Notes: a model not told the origin generated them from the sequence alone. A DNA stretch of 64,000 nt from Pontederia crassipes (GCA_030549335.1 JAUKPH010000017.1:5851501-5915500), one strand, 5' to 3'; shown: positions 48,610-61,330, counted from the first letter of the stretch. Program-made: numbers and translations.

Positions 48610-49090
48610 ATGAAAATTTTGAAGAAGCTCTATATCAATGTACCCTTTGTCGAAGTTATACAAGAGATGGCATCTTATGCAAAACTTCTTAAAGACATTC
48701 TATCAAAGAAAAGAAGAATACAAGAAAATGAAACAATTGTGTTAACTGCTGAAGCTAGTGCAGTAATTCAAAACAAGCTGCCCCCGAAACTAAACGGCCC
48801 CGAGAATATTTCTATACCATGTAAAATTGGAAATAGAAGAATACAAAGAGCTTTATGTGATCTTGGTGCTTCTGTGAGTATTATTCCTCTTTCACTATGC
48901 AGGGAACTTAAAATGGGTGACATTAAACTCACACACAAATATGTCTCTCCAATTGGCAGACCGATCTATTAAGATCTTACAAGGAATTTTGGAAGATATA
49001 CCAATTAAAGTAAGGAATTTTATATATCGGCTGACTTTGTAGTCCTAGATAGGGACGAAGATAATCAAACTCCCATTCTACTATGAAGAC
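48610..49090 (+). pseudogene. Athila aspartic protease remnant, second copy
   Basis: Contains RALCDLGASVSIIPLSL near 48850. The frame ends at a TAA at about 48970 because of a frameshift at the same place as in the first copy. Confidence 0.8.
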
Positions 49091-49099
49091 CTTTCCTAG

Positions 49100-50376
49100 C
49101 TATAGCAGGAGCAGTAGTAGATGTCAAACAAGGTCATCTTATGTTTCAGATAGATGATGACATAGTAGAATTTTGGTTGAATCACATTATTAACTATTCA
49201 GACATGGAAGATTATCACCTTCAACCTGAACAAGTGGATCCTCTAATACAGAAGGTAGCGTCAGTTATCCATATATCTAATCCTTTAGAAGTATTCCTCA
49301 AGGTTCAAGAATCATCTTTATGGAGTGAAGAAGAAGCCAAGATTCTTATTAGTTATATGCTCTCGACACAAATACAACCATCATATAATTCATTGAAGGA
49401 TCAATCTACAGATTATTTACAGCACTCTGGCTCGAAGAAACCAATGAAACCTGAGTTGAAAACACTTCCTCAAAAATCTCAGATATGAATTTTTAGGATA
49501 AGATTTCACTTGCCCAATAATCATCAGCGCAAATCTAAAGCTGGATCAACTTCAACAGCTATTAGACAAACTGAAAGCCTATAAACATGTTATCGGCTAT
49601 ACTTTGGATGATCTCAAAGGGATTAATCCTTCTATTTGTATGCATCGTATTCATATGGAAAAAGATTACAAACCTTCCATTGAAGGACAAAGAAAGCTCA
49701 ATCCAACGATGAAAGAAGTAGTGAAAAAAGAAATGATTAAACTTCTGGATGTTGGAATCATTTATCACATATCAGACATCCAATGGGTGAGCCCCGTGCA
49801 GGTCGTGCCAAAGAAGGGTGGAATAATTGTAATAAAGACATAATCAAACCAGCTCATTTCAACACGATTTATAACCGGATGGAGGATGTGTATTGATTTC
49901 AGAAAGCTAAACACAGCCATCTGAAAGGATCACTTTTCCCTACCATTCATTGACTAGATGTTAGAAAGGCTAATGAACCACTCTTACTTCTGCTATTTAG
50001 ATGGATTTTCTGGATTTCATCAGATTCCTATTCATCCATATGATCAGGAAAATACTACCTTTACATGTCCTTGCGGAACTTTCACGTATAGGAGAATGCC
50101 CTTTGGGTTATGCAATGTCCCAAAAAGCTTTCAAAGGTGCATGATGTCAATTTTCTCTGATTATATTGAAGAAATAATGGAAGTATTCACGGATGACTTT
50201 TTGGTGCATGGTACTACCTTTGAATTTTGCTTGCATAATCTTGGAAAAGTCTTACAGATATGCGCCGAATCTAATCTAATATTGAACTGGGAGAAATGTC
50301 ATTTTATGGTACAAGAAGTAGTCCTAGGACACATTATTTCAGGCAGAGGTATTGAAGTCAACAAAGCTAAGACAAA
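49100..50376 (+). pseudogene. Athila reverse transcriptase remnant, second copy, truncated
   Basis: RT blocks FSGFHQIPIHP and RMPFGLCNVPKSFQ are present. The catalytic block reads FTDDF in place of FMDDF. Homology to the first copy stops at about 50376, where minus-strand gypsy sequence begins. Confidence 0.85.
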
Positions 50377-50384
50377 ACTCGACA

Positions 50385-51151
50385 ACTGTTGTGGGAATTA
50401 TTAGTACTGGTGCAGAAGTCAATCTCTTCTTCAATTCTAGGAAGCTTTCTTCACACTTCTTGTTCCAGTTGAACCTCTCTCATTTCCTGATCAAATTGGT
50501 CATTGGAGAAGTAATTTTGGAGAAATCTTAGATGAACATTCTGTAGTAACCGGCCAATCCTAGAAACTTATGATTTTAGTCACAGTCTTGGGCCTTTCCT
50601 AGTTCATGTCTGCTTTTGCTAGGTTCACAAAAATGCCTTCCTTTGAAATAATGTGACCCAAAAATATCACTTGTTCCAACCAGAACTCACACTTGGAGAA
50701 CATTGCATACAGTTGATGTCGCTACAAAGTCTCCAGAACAATATGTAGGTGCTTCAGGTGCTCCTCAGGACTTGATGAATATATCAGGATATCGTCCACA
50801 AACACTATCTCATACCTATCCAAGTGAGCCTTGAATATCTTGTTCATCAAATCCATAAGGAGCATTTGTCAGTTCAGAAGGCATAACAAAAAATTTATAA
50901 TGGCCACACATTGATCTGAATGTTGTCTTTGCTATGTCTTCATCAGCCATTCTGAGCTGATGATATCCACTCCTCAAGTCAATCTTTGAAAAGACTTGTG
51001 CAGAAGACAACTAATAAAAAAGATCATCTATTCTGGGCAGTGGGTACTTATTCTTGATGGTCACTTTATTGAGCATCCTGTAATTAATGCATAGCCTTCT
51101 TTTTCACAAATAGGACAGGGACACACTAATGAAAACTTTGTCTAGTAATTC
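50385..51151 (-). pseudogene. Gypsy reverse transcriptase and start of RNase H
   Basis: Minus-strand RT with [15 protein letters not shown] near 50985, the intact catalytic block VFVDDILIYS at about 50776-50805 and [10 protein letters not shown] further on. The RNase H start (CEESFLELKKRLTSAPV) is cut at about 50385 by the Athila junction. Confidence 0.85.
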
Positions 51152-51779
51152 CTACAATTGTGCCTTCAATTCCTTCATTTCAGTTGGTGCCATCCTGTAG
51201 GAAGGTTTGAAAATTGAGGTCGTCCCTAACATTAGTTCAATATGGAAATTAATTTCCCTTTTCGGAAGTAATTTCGGGAGATCATCAGGAAATACATCTG
51301 GAAAGTCCTTCGCCACTTTAAGTTCATGTAGTGGTTTAGGTTGGAAGTCACTCTTGACCACACTCGCCAAGAATCCTCGGCAATCCTTGTTTAACTTCTT
51401 GGTTGCCTTGGCTGAAGAAACCATCATCTTCCTTTCCTTGGATGGGATTTCGCGAAAAGTTACAGAATTGCCATCCTTCTTGTTAATCATAATTTTTCTT
51501 TGCCGACACATCATGTAGGCATTATAATATGATAACCAATCTATGCCCAATATGACATCATAGTACATCATAGGTAGTACTATGAGATTAGCTGAATAGT
51601 TGAACCCCTCTATCATCACCGATGTCTCTAGGAGGTATTGCCTTGTGGAGATCCTCCCTAGTGATGTTGCTATTTTCTAGTTGCCACTTCATATTTTCTC
51701 TTACAACATTCAATAAGTTAGCAAAAGCAGACGATATAAAAGAATGAGTGACATCAGAATCAAATAGAAGCATAGTGAT
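51152..51779 (-). pseudogene. Gypsy protease and linker
   Basis: MLLFDSDVTHSFIS marks the protease active site, with D-S-D in place of D-S-G. VILGIDWLSYYNA and FPDVFPDDLP follow as in plant chromoviruses. A frame break lies near 51600. Confidence 0.8.
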
Positions 51780-52757
51780 CAGCTATAAGTAGGTTACCTT
51801 GGATCACTTCGTTGCACTTCTGAGTCTCATCCACCTGCCTGGTGCCCTTTGTTGATTATCTTCTTTGCCCTTGCCTTTGTCCTGATACTCGAACTTCTCT
51901 TTAGGACGATCTCTGACAAAGTGGCCAATCTTGCCACAGCACAGACATGCCCCAGTCTTAAACCTGCATTCTTCGGGATGGAATCTATGACAGTGAGGGC
52001 AGGCTTTGTCTTTTCGTTCTTCTTTAGTCTTGGAGTAGGATTTGGAGTCCCTGCTCTTCCTATCTTTACTTTTTTGTTGGTCCTTCATGGACTCCTTATT
52101 CTGTTCATACCCTTTTTGTGTCTCAATTTCTCCTGCTAGTTTGGTTGCTAGAGAGATTGCCTTGACAATGGTCTCAGGGTCACCACATTTGACATTCATC
52201 CTCAGGCGAGAATTCAGTCCCTTGATAAAATGGTTCACTCTTAGCTCTTCTTCGTCCTTCAGAGGGCTATACCTCTCAAGCTCAAGAAACTTGTTGAGGT
52301 ATTCATCTATAGTCAAGCTACCCTATTGTAGGTTCATGAACTCAGCTCATTTCTCTCCTCTGACATGTGGAGACAGGTAGTGGTTCCTGAAGATCTTTTT
52401 GAAATCCCTTCGGGTGATCTCATCATCTTCATAGAACTGGGTCCTTATCATCGATTTCCACCAGTGGAGAGCCTGGTCAACCAACTGATGAGTAACTAGG
52501 TTGACCCTATGTCGGTCGGAGCAATGCATGGCTTGGAACTTCTCAATGATAATATTCAACCAAGTCTCAGACTTGTCTGGATTCCTCTCCCCATTGAAGG
52601 TAGGGGGATGCAGTTTCAGGAATCTTTCAATTCTTAAATTCGAGTGGCCAGAGTGCCTCGAGTCCGCATTCATCTCCATAGCACGAGCCATGCGAGTCAC
52701 ACTCTCGATCAATCCCCTTTGGTCCCTTAAAGTGTTTGAAGGACCTCCTGGCTCCAT
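51780..52757 (-). pseudogene. Gypsy gag with zinc knuckle
   Basis: ATG at 52757. HPPTFNGERNPDKSETWLN and FKKIFRNHYLSP belong to the retrotransposon gag domain. Two in-frame stops (TGA near 52344, TAG near 52327) precede LTIDEYLNKFLELERY in the same frame. The zinc knuckle CLCCGKIGHFVRDRP lacks the final Cys. Confidence 0.85.
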
Positions 52758-52922
52758 CCTTTATAAACATTAACCAATCAACATTAGATGGTTAAATTAA
52801 AAAGTCAATCATATGGCATAAAACATATATACCCTTTATCTTTGATGGTTGTTCATGACGGTTGCACATGGACTTAGACACTTAACAGTTCTATGACATA
52901 TTTAACATAGGTCCTAACTACA

Positions 52923-52933
52923 CTCTGATACCA
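52923..52933 (-). other. Primer-binding site of the gypsy element
   Basis: On the minus strand it reads tggtatcagag, the initiator tRNA-Met site, two bases downstream of the 5' LTR. Confidence 0.85.
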
Positions 52934-52935
52934 AC

Positions 52936-54601
52936 TGTAACCCCTCGAAATTTCACCCCCAAATACATGGGAAATTAGGTCATTCAATGTTAGCCTATTC
53001 GCCATGACATAATTAAAATAAAATGATTCATATAAAAGTAGAGGAAACTAATATTCATTTAAAACAAGATAACATTATCATTCATTTAGCGAAAGACTTC
53101 AATTTAAAACATCAATAAAACTAATTTTATAGAACATAAATAAGCCATTATTCAATTTCATATCTAGACCAAACTCTAGTGTCTCATGACTTCATCTATT
53201 CTTATGTCATGTTCAACTTTGTTATCATGCGTTGAATCAACCATTCATCCAAAAATATCAGTTACCTGCACGGATCCAGGGTGCAGGGTTGCCCAGTTAG
53301 AGTATGTAAAGGTCAATGTAGCAAAAATGCATCTTAAGCAGGATACTACATGACATATATGTGACAGTTTCATAAATAAAAGAAACATGCAAGTCATGTC
53401 ATATTCATCAATTATGCATATCATCAATTCATATCATAAAGTCATCAATAACAGTACTATAACGGCCAGTCAGTATCAGTAATCATCTCAAGTGACTAGC
53501 ACTTGTCATTATCTTGCTTCATTAGTATCCTTAGGGTTGCTTCATAATCCATTGGATCACACTTTCATGATCATCAATCTTTCAGTTCAGTTCAGTAATT
53601 TTGATCTTATCAGTAATTAAATAATCAAGTCATAGGCTAGCTAGACCTTAGAGCTGAGGTTACGTCATCCGAGGGTGAATGGAAATATACATACTATTTT
53701 CAGTAACATACAATTATTTCCCTAGGAAATACTAACTCTAAAGTGCAGGACGCAGTAATTTTTCGAGTGAAATTCTAACACAATGGAGCAAGGCACAATA
53801 TTTCATATCATCAGTTTGAGGGGCGACAAGTAACAATATTCTTCAATTGGGTTCATTATTATCACAATCATCAAATAATTTATGTCATTCAGTCTTCAGA
53901 TTTTAACATAGTTATAACTATCCATGCATTTTGTGTATCAAGGTTCATATACAATTATCAAGCATCAGTACATAGTATAAATACTTTGAAAATAAGTTTA
54001 AAATATCATAAGTATTCTCAACCTGCGAGGACAATACGGCCAAGTAATATTGTTACCTTCTAGCCCGTATTAGAGTCCTACAGGTCATATTAGGCTCGCA
54101 CATGAAAATATGATCGGGACGTATTTTTGCCCTCCAGGTCCGTATTAACTCCTTGTAGGTCATATTAGGCTCGCACATAAAAATACGGTCAGCCCGCATT
54201 TTTTCCCTCCAGGTCGTGTTGATTGTCTGCAGGTCGTATTAGGCTCAGAGTAGAAAATACGGCCTGCCCATATTTTTGCCCTGTTGCCCATATTATAACA
54301 GGCTCGTATTACACTCGTGGCATGCACGTTTTTCCATGAAATTTTGAGAAAATGAATATGAAGTGTCTTAATGGGTCTAGGTCTGATCTATACATCAATG
54401 GGCATAAAAAAACACATAAAAAACCATGCAAAAACATCAAATTTCTAGATCTAGAGTTCATCCCCAAATCATGAACAATAAGATCATATGAACCATAACT
54501 ATTGAATCTCTTCATAAAATCTATATATGTCATAGATCAGACCCTAGAAAACCTATACGTGCATGGATCTAATGATTTACATGAATAAAATCCCTCAATC
54601 A
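52936..54601 (-). repeat. 5' LTR of the gypsy element, truncated
   Basis: It starts on the plus strand tgtaacccctcgaaatttc and follows the 3' LTR to ccctcaatca at about 54601, where homology ends abruptly. About 300 bp of the LTR's outer end is missing. Subrepeats with gtattaggctcgcac lie at 54030-54325. Confidence 0.85.
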
Positions 54602-56352
54602 CAAATGTTTTCTTGGGAGCTTTGTGATCAAGAAACACTAATTCTTTTTTATCTCTCTTTTCTTTTTCCTTGTGAGTAATATAGTTCGTTTTATATTTTA
54701 AATAAATATGAAAAAAAATTAAATATTCTAACACCTATTGGTCGTAATTTTTATTATTGTCTCCTAGCCCGTGTACTCATTTGCATTTTTATCCACTTGG
54801 GGATTCTTATGATTCAATTTTGTATGTAAATTTAAAATTTGAAATTTCATTCCTTCCAGAACCATATGATATGATAATGCATTTGAGCAGGTGCTGCAAG
54901 TTAAAACTTAAAATCATGTGAATTTTGACATGATGATTTGAATAAAAAGTAAAACTTAGCCGCAAAAAAAAGTGTGTACTGTAGAGGGGCCGGTGATGGG
55001 TTGACTGAGGATGAAATCAGCGGTCAACGTCCACCTCTTTAGACTTTTTATCGCCACTCGGTGAGGAAAAATAGAAAAGGTCCACAGATATGACACCAAG
55101 TTACAAGTCAACACCATGTGCACCAGCTTGTACGCAACTTGTCTAGACATTTCAATCTTAACACAATTTAACTGATTGATCCAATCCCATTGAGATTTAA
55201 AAATATAACATACTGTACCATTTGTTTTTAAAATATTTAACATAAATTCAAAAGCTTAGAACAGCATTATAACTGTGCAGTTTACGTTCTCAAATCGCCC
55301 TTGTCACGTGGCAAAACCCGACTTGAGGGTCACTATATGACTAAAATGTTGAATTTGACTGGTTCTTTAAATAGTATATGACGTAAACGAAAGGCTTAAA
55401 AGAACTACTATTGAATATATCACCAAATGTGAAAATCTCAATAAAATATCTAATGTGAATTATAATGTATATAACATCAACTACTAAGATGGAAGTCTAA
55501 AGTAAAAGAATATCTATGGCATAATAGCTAAATCGTAATGTAGACAATATTCTAAGACGATTTCATGTGCACATCACCATCATGAACATCGTCAGTCACT
55601 TGAGCTCATCCTTCGTTACTCTAATTACCTACAGGATCAATGCAGGGGAAATAATAACCCATGAGCTTCGCAGCCCAGTAGATGGTTAATAAATCAATGA
55701 ATAAATAATAACAATAAAGAAGCATGCAATTAGTGTAATCATAATTATAATTGTCTGTAGAAATTCAATTGACAGAACCAGAACTAAACTCTAAGTGAAT
55801 CAATATAATATCTAATAAAAGATAATACTTTAGATGGAATAAAAATCATAATCTAAGGATCCAATGAAAGAAAATAATACTCGAATTATCGATGGTAAAG
55901 GTCAATGTGATGTCTATAGGTAAAATCAAGTTGAGTTCGAGCGATGCAATATGACAGTGAAAAGACAATAACAATCCAACAAAATGATCAAGGTCAATGA
56001 GATAGATCAATGATCAAGGTCAATTGGATTACTTTACTCTGTGTTATGCCTTGAACCAATGTGCATATTTCTATGCTATAATTATGCATATTTTTATGCT
56101 CTAACTATGCTCTGAGTGTGTTTTCAATGCTCTAGCTGGAAGTTGTAATCAACTTATTTATTTCTTATATTTCTATACAATATCACTTATCAGCGTATTC
56201 GTTGCAATGAGATGTCATGTACTTCATGAGGCGAGTGATTGCATCATGGTGATCATCATCTCTAAAGGGGAGGGTATCATCTTTCGTTACACAATGGGAA
56301 GAAATCGTGCAATGAGGACAAATTATGCCCCAACACTAACTGCACTGCTATA
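54602..56352. other. Intergenic DNA, nothing recognised
   Basis: No gene, RNA or bounded element is supported. Frames such as 54956-55243 have no motif. Confidence 0.5.
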
Positions 56353-56353
56353 C

Positions 56354-56410
56354 CATGAGCACCCGTCAATCCGTAACATGAGCACCCGTCGATCCGTAAC
56401 ATGAGCACCC
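56354..56410. repeat. 23-bp minisatellite, two and a half copies
   Basis: catgagcacccgtc(a/g)atccgtaa repeats at 56354, 56377 and, partially, 56400. Confidence 0.9.
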
Positions 56411-56429
56411 AAGTTTTTATCTTTAATTA

Positions 56430-56900
56430 ATAAGTTTTTTTCACTGACCCCTTGAATTATAAACTTTTTTTGCGTCTACCCACACCTTTTGAATATTTCG
56501 CTGACCCTGAACTATACTGCCTTTTCTAGTTAAGTCCATCATTCAACCTTTGTCAATTTTTCATTAATTTTTATTTTTTTTATTTATGAAATGACCAAAT
56601 TATCCTTCACTCGTATAATCTAATATTAAAAAAATATATAAAATATATTATATATGCGGATCGACAAATGTAGGGGGAGGGGGGTCGCTCCCCGCAACTC
56701 CTTCCCCACGCTCGTCGAGAGGGGGGCACTACGATCTCGTCGGAGGTCGGAGAGTGAGGGGCGAACACCCCCCTCCTTCCTTGTGCTCGTCCATGAGGGA
56801 GGGGGGCACTACGTCCTCATCGGAGGTCGTAGAGAGGGGGGCGACCCCCCTCCTTCCTTATGCTCGCCGCCATGATGCAGAGGCCGACGAGCACAGGGAG
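56430..56900. mobile_element. Remnant of a Mutator-like MITE with a GC-rich cassette
   Basis: 56440-56590 resembles the left end of the element at 6897 (ttgaattata-aactttttttgcgtct, then ctgaactatactgcc and agtccatc). It is followed by a GC-rich core at 56665-56890 in which a segment of about 85 bp (ggggggcactacg, tcggaggtcg, ccccctccttcctt) occurs twice. The right end is not found. Confidence 0.5.
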
Positions 56901-57242
56901 TTGGATGGCGACATTTTAAATGTTGTATTTTATTATTTAGGAAGCAAGAAAAATGAATTACGAAGCTAATGGAGAAAATCGCGCTCAAAGTCAAAGTTAA
57001 AATGAAGTCAGAAGGCGAAAAAGAGTGAAGTTAAAATCGCGCTCAAAAGGGTGAGAATTCCACTGTCATGGGAGGCCATGAAGGCTTTGTCGCGGGTCGT
57101 GAAGGGGCATGAAACTATCTTCATGGACCGTTAAAATACATTTTTTCGCCCAAGAAAAGTTGCCCAAAGCACGACTGTGACCAACCTCTCACGAACCATG
57201 AAATTCATAGTTTTTATGCGAATCACACTATAAGGATCTTGA

Positions 57243-60045
57243 AAACACTACAACAAAATTGATATATAGCTACAAATTATTTCATGAATATAAGTTTAAA
57301 TATCATGATTATAAGTTATTAGTCACGAATAAATTTGTGGCAGCAACTCGTGTATATTTATGGTGTTGTAATTGATCGGTAGCCACAAAGATTATTTTTA
57401 TGGTAATAAATATCACAGTAACAACAAATATTTATGTAAGTATTAAACATGAATGATATCATTTGTGGTAAATATGTTGATATTAACAATGAAAATTTTG
57501 TGGACATTATTGATTGACTTTTGTTATTAATTATGTTTGTGGCTATTATAAAATTTTGTTTCCACAAACAATATGTAATAATTATGAGTAGAATTTTCAT
57601 GGTACATAGTAAATGATATATGATTTTTAATTATTAATTAAAAATTATTTTTAGGAAAAAGTAATTTTATTTATAAATATTCTCATGAAAAATACATAAA
57701 ATAACTTGACACATTTCATAAAATAAAAAAAATGACAAATTGAAATGATAGATTTTTGTAAATTATCATGCTCATTAATCATATAATAATTCAATTACAA
57801 AAATTCATGTAAAATAAAAATATTAAGAAATGTCAACTACATTATCAAAGGATTATATGACATATCAATACAAAGAAATAAATTCTAAAAAAGTTAACAT
57901 AATCTAACTTTTATAATTAAAAGAAAGCTTCTACACTTCTCTTCCATCTTCCTTTGGCAATCCTCCATCACAACCATCTCTATTGTTGATCTTGAATTTA
58001 TTCTTTTTTAGATTCCATAAGTGCATGTTGAGATTTCATAAGTTGTAAATGTTCTTCAGAACATTTCTTAACTTCATCACGTCGTCAATTATCTTCTTAC
58101 AATTGTTCTTGCATGCTAGTATTAACCCTTGAAGGAGGACACACACCATAACCTTATTAGTAAATCAAATAATTAGAATATTCACGTAACTATATCAAGC
58201 TACTTAATTTGATATAGAAAATGCAATAACTTACTAGTGTCATTGTTAAGCATCTCATTTGAACTTCCAATGGACCCCTTCATTGATCTTAAATATCGTC
58301 TTCGTGATGCCAGTTATACATCTGCAAATTCATAGTACACATAAATTAACATAAAAAGTAAAATTCTTAGTACCTAATGTATAGTTTTTAAAAAATAAAA
58401 ATAAAACAATATATTTAAAATTAATTATAGACTACAACTAGGATGTGAGTAAAAAATAGATAAATCCATAAGCAACACAATTAATAAAGCATCTAAAAAT
58501 GAATAAATTGTTCTCAATATATAACTTCTAAAATTTAACAATATAAATAGAGCATAATAATAAATCAATTTTTTTTAATCACAAGAGTATAAGCGAAGAT
58601 TGTTCAACATTGAAGAAGAGAGAACTTGCAAATTCAAATAAATTTCATGAAGGGAGCGAAGATAGCTTCATAAAGAGTTAAGGATTCACAAAAAAATATT
58701 TATTTTTCTCATAGAATTAAAAAAAATGGGACAACTAAAATCAAGAAGTTTGATACATATTATAAAATAATATTTGAATGAAAATTTTAAAAATACAAGG
58801 ATTTTTTATAAATTCTTATAACTATGGATAAATTTGATCTAAAAATTTTGATAGTCAAAGAAATTTAATGAGCATAAAAGAAGAATACTCATCTAAAAAT
58901 GTTTCAAATAAAATAGAAAATGAAAATGTGGGGTTCTTATGTCTGGATCTAAAAAATTTCCTACCCCCTTCTTAATCATAATAGAGTAAGTTAATCATAA
59001 AAACTGAGGTTCATGATGAGTTACAAGTCAAAGAAAATTCTCAGCTTACCGATGTAGCGGCCGAAGGCCTCCTTGGGGAGCCGCCCGTCGGATGCAAACT
59101 AGTTGAACCGCTTCTCGACGACCTTCCACCATTCGTGCCGCCGGATGCCTTGTCGAGGAATCGGAGCTCCCTGATGTCTCCATCTATGCACTAGACATCA
59201 ACATGCTCATCGCCTGCTCCCGCCCACGGGATCCCTGAAACCCACGTGCGACACGTGTGCTAGTCGACGTCTGCAATAGTAGCTTCCTTGCGAAACTCTA
59301 GGACTGCTCCACCTTCAGGCGGCAGCCTCCAGATCCAAACACATTGCAAGGAGATTGCCTATCCCCCGCTGTCGTGTGGCCTATGCTACTGCCACCACTA
59401 TGGATGACAATGTTCTCGAGATCCGGGACCTCGTGTGCCAAAGGATCACCGAAGAAATATCCATTCGAGAGGGGCGGCCATTGATGGGCGAGAGGCGGTT
59501 GTCAGGAGTTGCCTCCACGCGAGAGGTGACTGATGGTCGCCTCATGTGCGGAGGCAGCCCCTGACGGCCACCCCGGAGAGAGAGATGGTCGGTGAGCCAC
59601 TTCTCGCATAGAGACGACCACTAACGGCCACAACTACACGCAAGTGATCACTTTGTGCGAGAGTACGGTGGACGACCGCCTCACATGCTGGGGCGGCCGT
59701 TGGAGGCCACCTCCGCACGAGAGGCGGCTATCGGAGGTTGCCTCTGCGCGAGCGGCGGCCATCAGGGGTTTCCTCTGCGCGAGAGGCGGCTCCAAAAATT
59801 AGTTATGATTTTTTTGTGGCAAATGCTAATGATAATTAATATAGTTTTTTATGAAATTTAAAATTGTGAAAATTACTTATATTATTTGTCACAAATGAAT
59901 CCTCGTAACAATTGCTAAATCATTATTGCCATGATATAAATTATTTGTCGTTAAATAATTATGACTATAAGATATGGTTATTACCATGATCTAACATGTT
60001 GTGGTTATTAACTTGTGGCTATAAATCATATCAATTGTAGTGAAA
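57243..60045. mobile_element. Non-autonomous CACTA (En/Spm) element, 2.8 kb
   Basis: Body 57246-60042. It starts cactacaacaaaattgatat, and the reverse complement of its end starts cactacaattgatatg. It is flanked by the 3-bp repeat aaa. Subterminal copies of ttgtggcta/tagccaca lie near 57365-57380, 57535, 59810 and 60010. Minus-strand 57980-58140 gives SEEHLQLMKSQHALMESKK, like the coiled-coil end of plant En/Spm-associated transposase proteins, with stops. 59040-59790 is GC-rich. Confidence 0.8.
59040..59790. other. GC-rich segment with minisatellite inside the CACTA element
   Basis: The first half (59045-59350) looks like exon-type GC-rich DNA with no intact frame. The second half repeats gcgagaggcggc, ggcggcc and ttgcctc words about every 40 bp (59465-59790). 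It may be a captured gene fragment; no family is recognised. Confidence 0.5.
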
Positions 60046-61330
60046 TCACCCTCACGGGCCGTGAAACCTCATTTCTAATTCGATTCAGACACTATTTAAG
60101 CAGTGAAACTCATATTATAGGTCATGACAAACACTGGATTCAACTTTTGGACGAAGTTTTGGACAATTTCAAGTACACAAGGATTTTTACTCATACCATA
60201 TGATGTCAAGATGATTTGGAAACATATTATAGATCAAATTTCGAAGTGTGACAAGATCAAAATTTTGGAATCAATTATACTCCGAATTTTTCTTGTTTTG
60301 AATAGAAAAAGATTTCCATTCCGGTTACTTGGAAATCTAAACCGCTATAAATAAAGGCTTTTTACATATAGAAGAAGGGATGCTAGGGCCTGCAACTTGT
60401 GCTTTGAAGACAAAAATGTGAGAGCATCTTGAAGAACAATCGAGAAGATTTCTACGGGATGATCTCGACCGAGGAGCGTGCAATGATTGATACTTCCAAT
60501 TTTATTTTATGTTGGGATGCATCATTATACTTTAAAAGTTTTATCTTTTTTATCTCTATAATTTGGACAATTTAGTTTAGTTTTAAATTTTAGTTTTATT
60601 TCTGTAAGAGTCTTATTGTTAAGACAACTTTTGAACATTCTTAGTGCTTGATTATAATTTCTTTAACTTTTAAGAATATGACTGTTGTGTTTATGACTTT
60701 TCATTAGTTTTAATTGAACTATTAGTCGATTGTTGACTGAGCAATATAATCAATCTAGTCATTCATGATTTTCTTTAAGCAATTCATGTCGTAATGTAAT
60801 AGAGCCGAACGGAGTATTAGATTGTGTGGTCTGCTAAGTTGACTTTGATGAGCGATTTGATAGCATAGGAATTACAACTTAAAGGATTCTAATTTGAGTT
60901 TGAGAATAGATCCAGGTGGAGTATTCTCATCTTCTTAAGATTAAGAATAGTTTATTTACACGGTTAAAGAAATCATACTTTAGGCGTTCCTAATCCATCT
61001 AAAAGTTGAACCTGACTATCTTTGATTAAATCAATTTTTATAGATGTGAAACAAGTTTGTTCTTAATCATTTTAACCCATCCTAAGACCCTAGACATCAA
61101 TAGATTAGTATAATTTTAGTCTTTACTTTTCTATAATTTTATTTTTTGGAACTCTTTTACTTATAACCTTGTTGTCTCTTATTGGTCTCAGAAATTAGTT
61201 TAGTTAAGTAAGTTAGTTCCTCGTGAGTTGACACTCTACTCTTTACACTTTACTATTCAAGCGACTAGTGCACTTGTTAGTATTTAATTGTTATCAATTC
61301 TTGCATCACGTTGTAACTTTTATCTTTAAC

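Larger units (their letters stand above)
35555..50376 (+). mobile_element. Athila-type retrotransposon, LTR-internal-LTR-partial internal
   Basis: Two LTRs of 1.11 kb in direct orientation (35555-36668 and 45704-46816) enclose a full internal region. A second, truncated copy of the internal region follows the second LTR to about 50376. The primer-binding site (tagcgccgttgccgggga at 36675-36692) fits the tRNA-Asp type site of Athila elements. Gag, protease, RT, RNase H, integrase and an env-like frame can be recognised but are broken by many stops and frameshifts. Because no third LTR is present, the right part of a tandem Athila pair was deleted together with gypsy sequence. Confidence 0.85.
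32203..54601 (-). mobile_element. Ty3/gypsy chromovirus-type retrotransposon, broken and interrupted
   Basis: The element lies on the minus strand: 5' LTR at 52936-about 54601 (its outer part missing), primer-binding site at 52923-52933, gag, protease and reverse transcriptase down to about 50385, integrase and chromodomain at 34472-35550, a polypurine tract at 34432-34443 and the 3' LTR at 32203-34278. Athila-type sequence occupies 35555-about 50376. The rest of RNase H and the N-terminal integrase between the two parts are absent, so DNA was deleted at the junction. Reading frames carry several stops. The chromodomain-like C-terminus points to the Tekay/Del or a related clade. Confidence 0.85.
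56960..61330 (+). repeat. Possible LTR of a Tat/Athila-like element, split by the CACTA element
   Basis: Left of the CACTA insertion the DNA has cgggtcgtgaag, accatgaaattcat and similar words; right of it come acgggccgtgaaa, a TATA box (ctataaataaagg at 60345-60357) and, near 61220-61310, cctcgtgagttgacact and gtgcacttgttag, which recall the 3' ends of Tat/Athila LTRs. No primer-binding site or coding region adjoins. The ends are uncertain. Confidence 0.35.

Noticed and set aside
59355-59861. Plus-strand frames in the GC-rich CACTA segment
   Set aside because: They read a minisatellite and end in AT-rich subterminal sequence; no domain is visible.
57249-60030. Intact transposase gene in the CACTA element
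   Set aside because: Only short fragments with stops are visible, so the element is non-autonomous.
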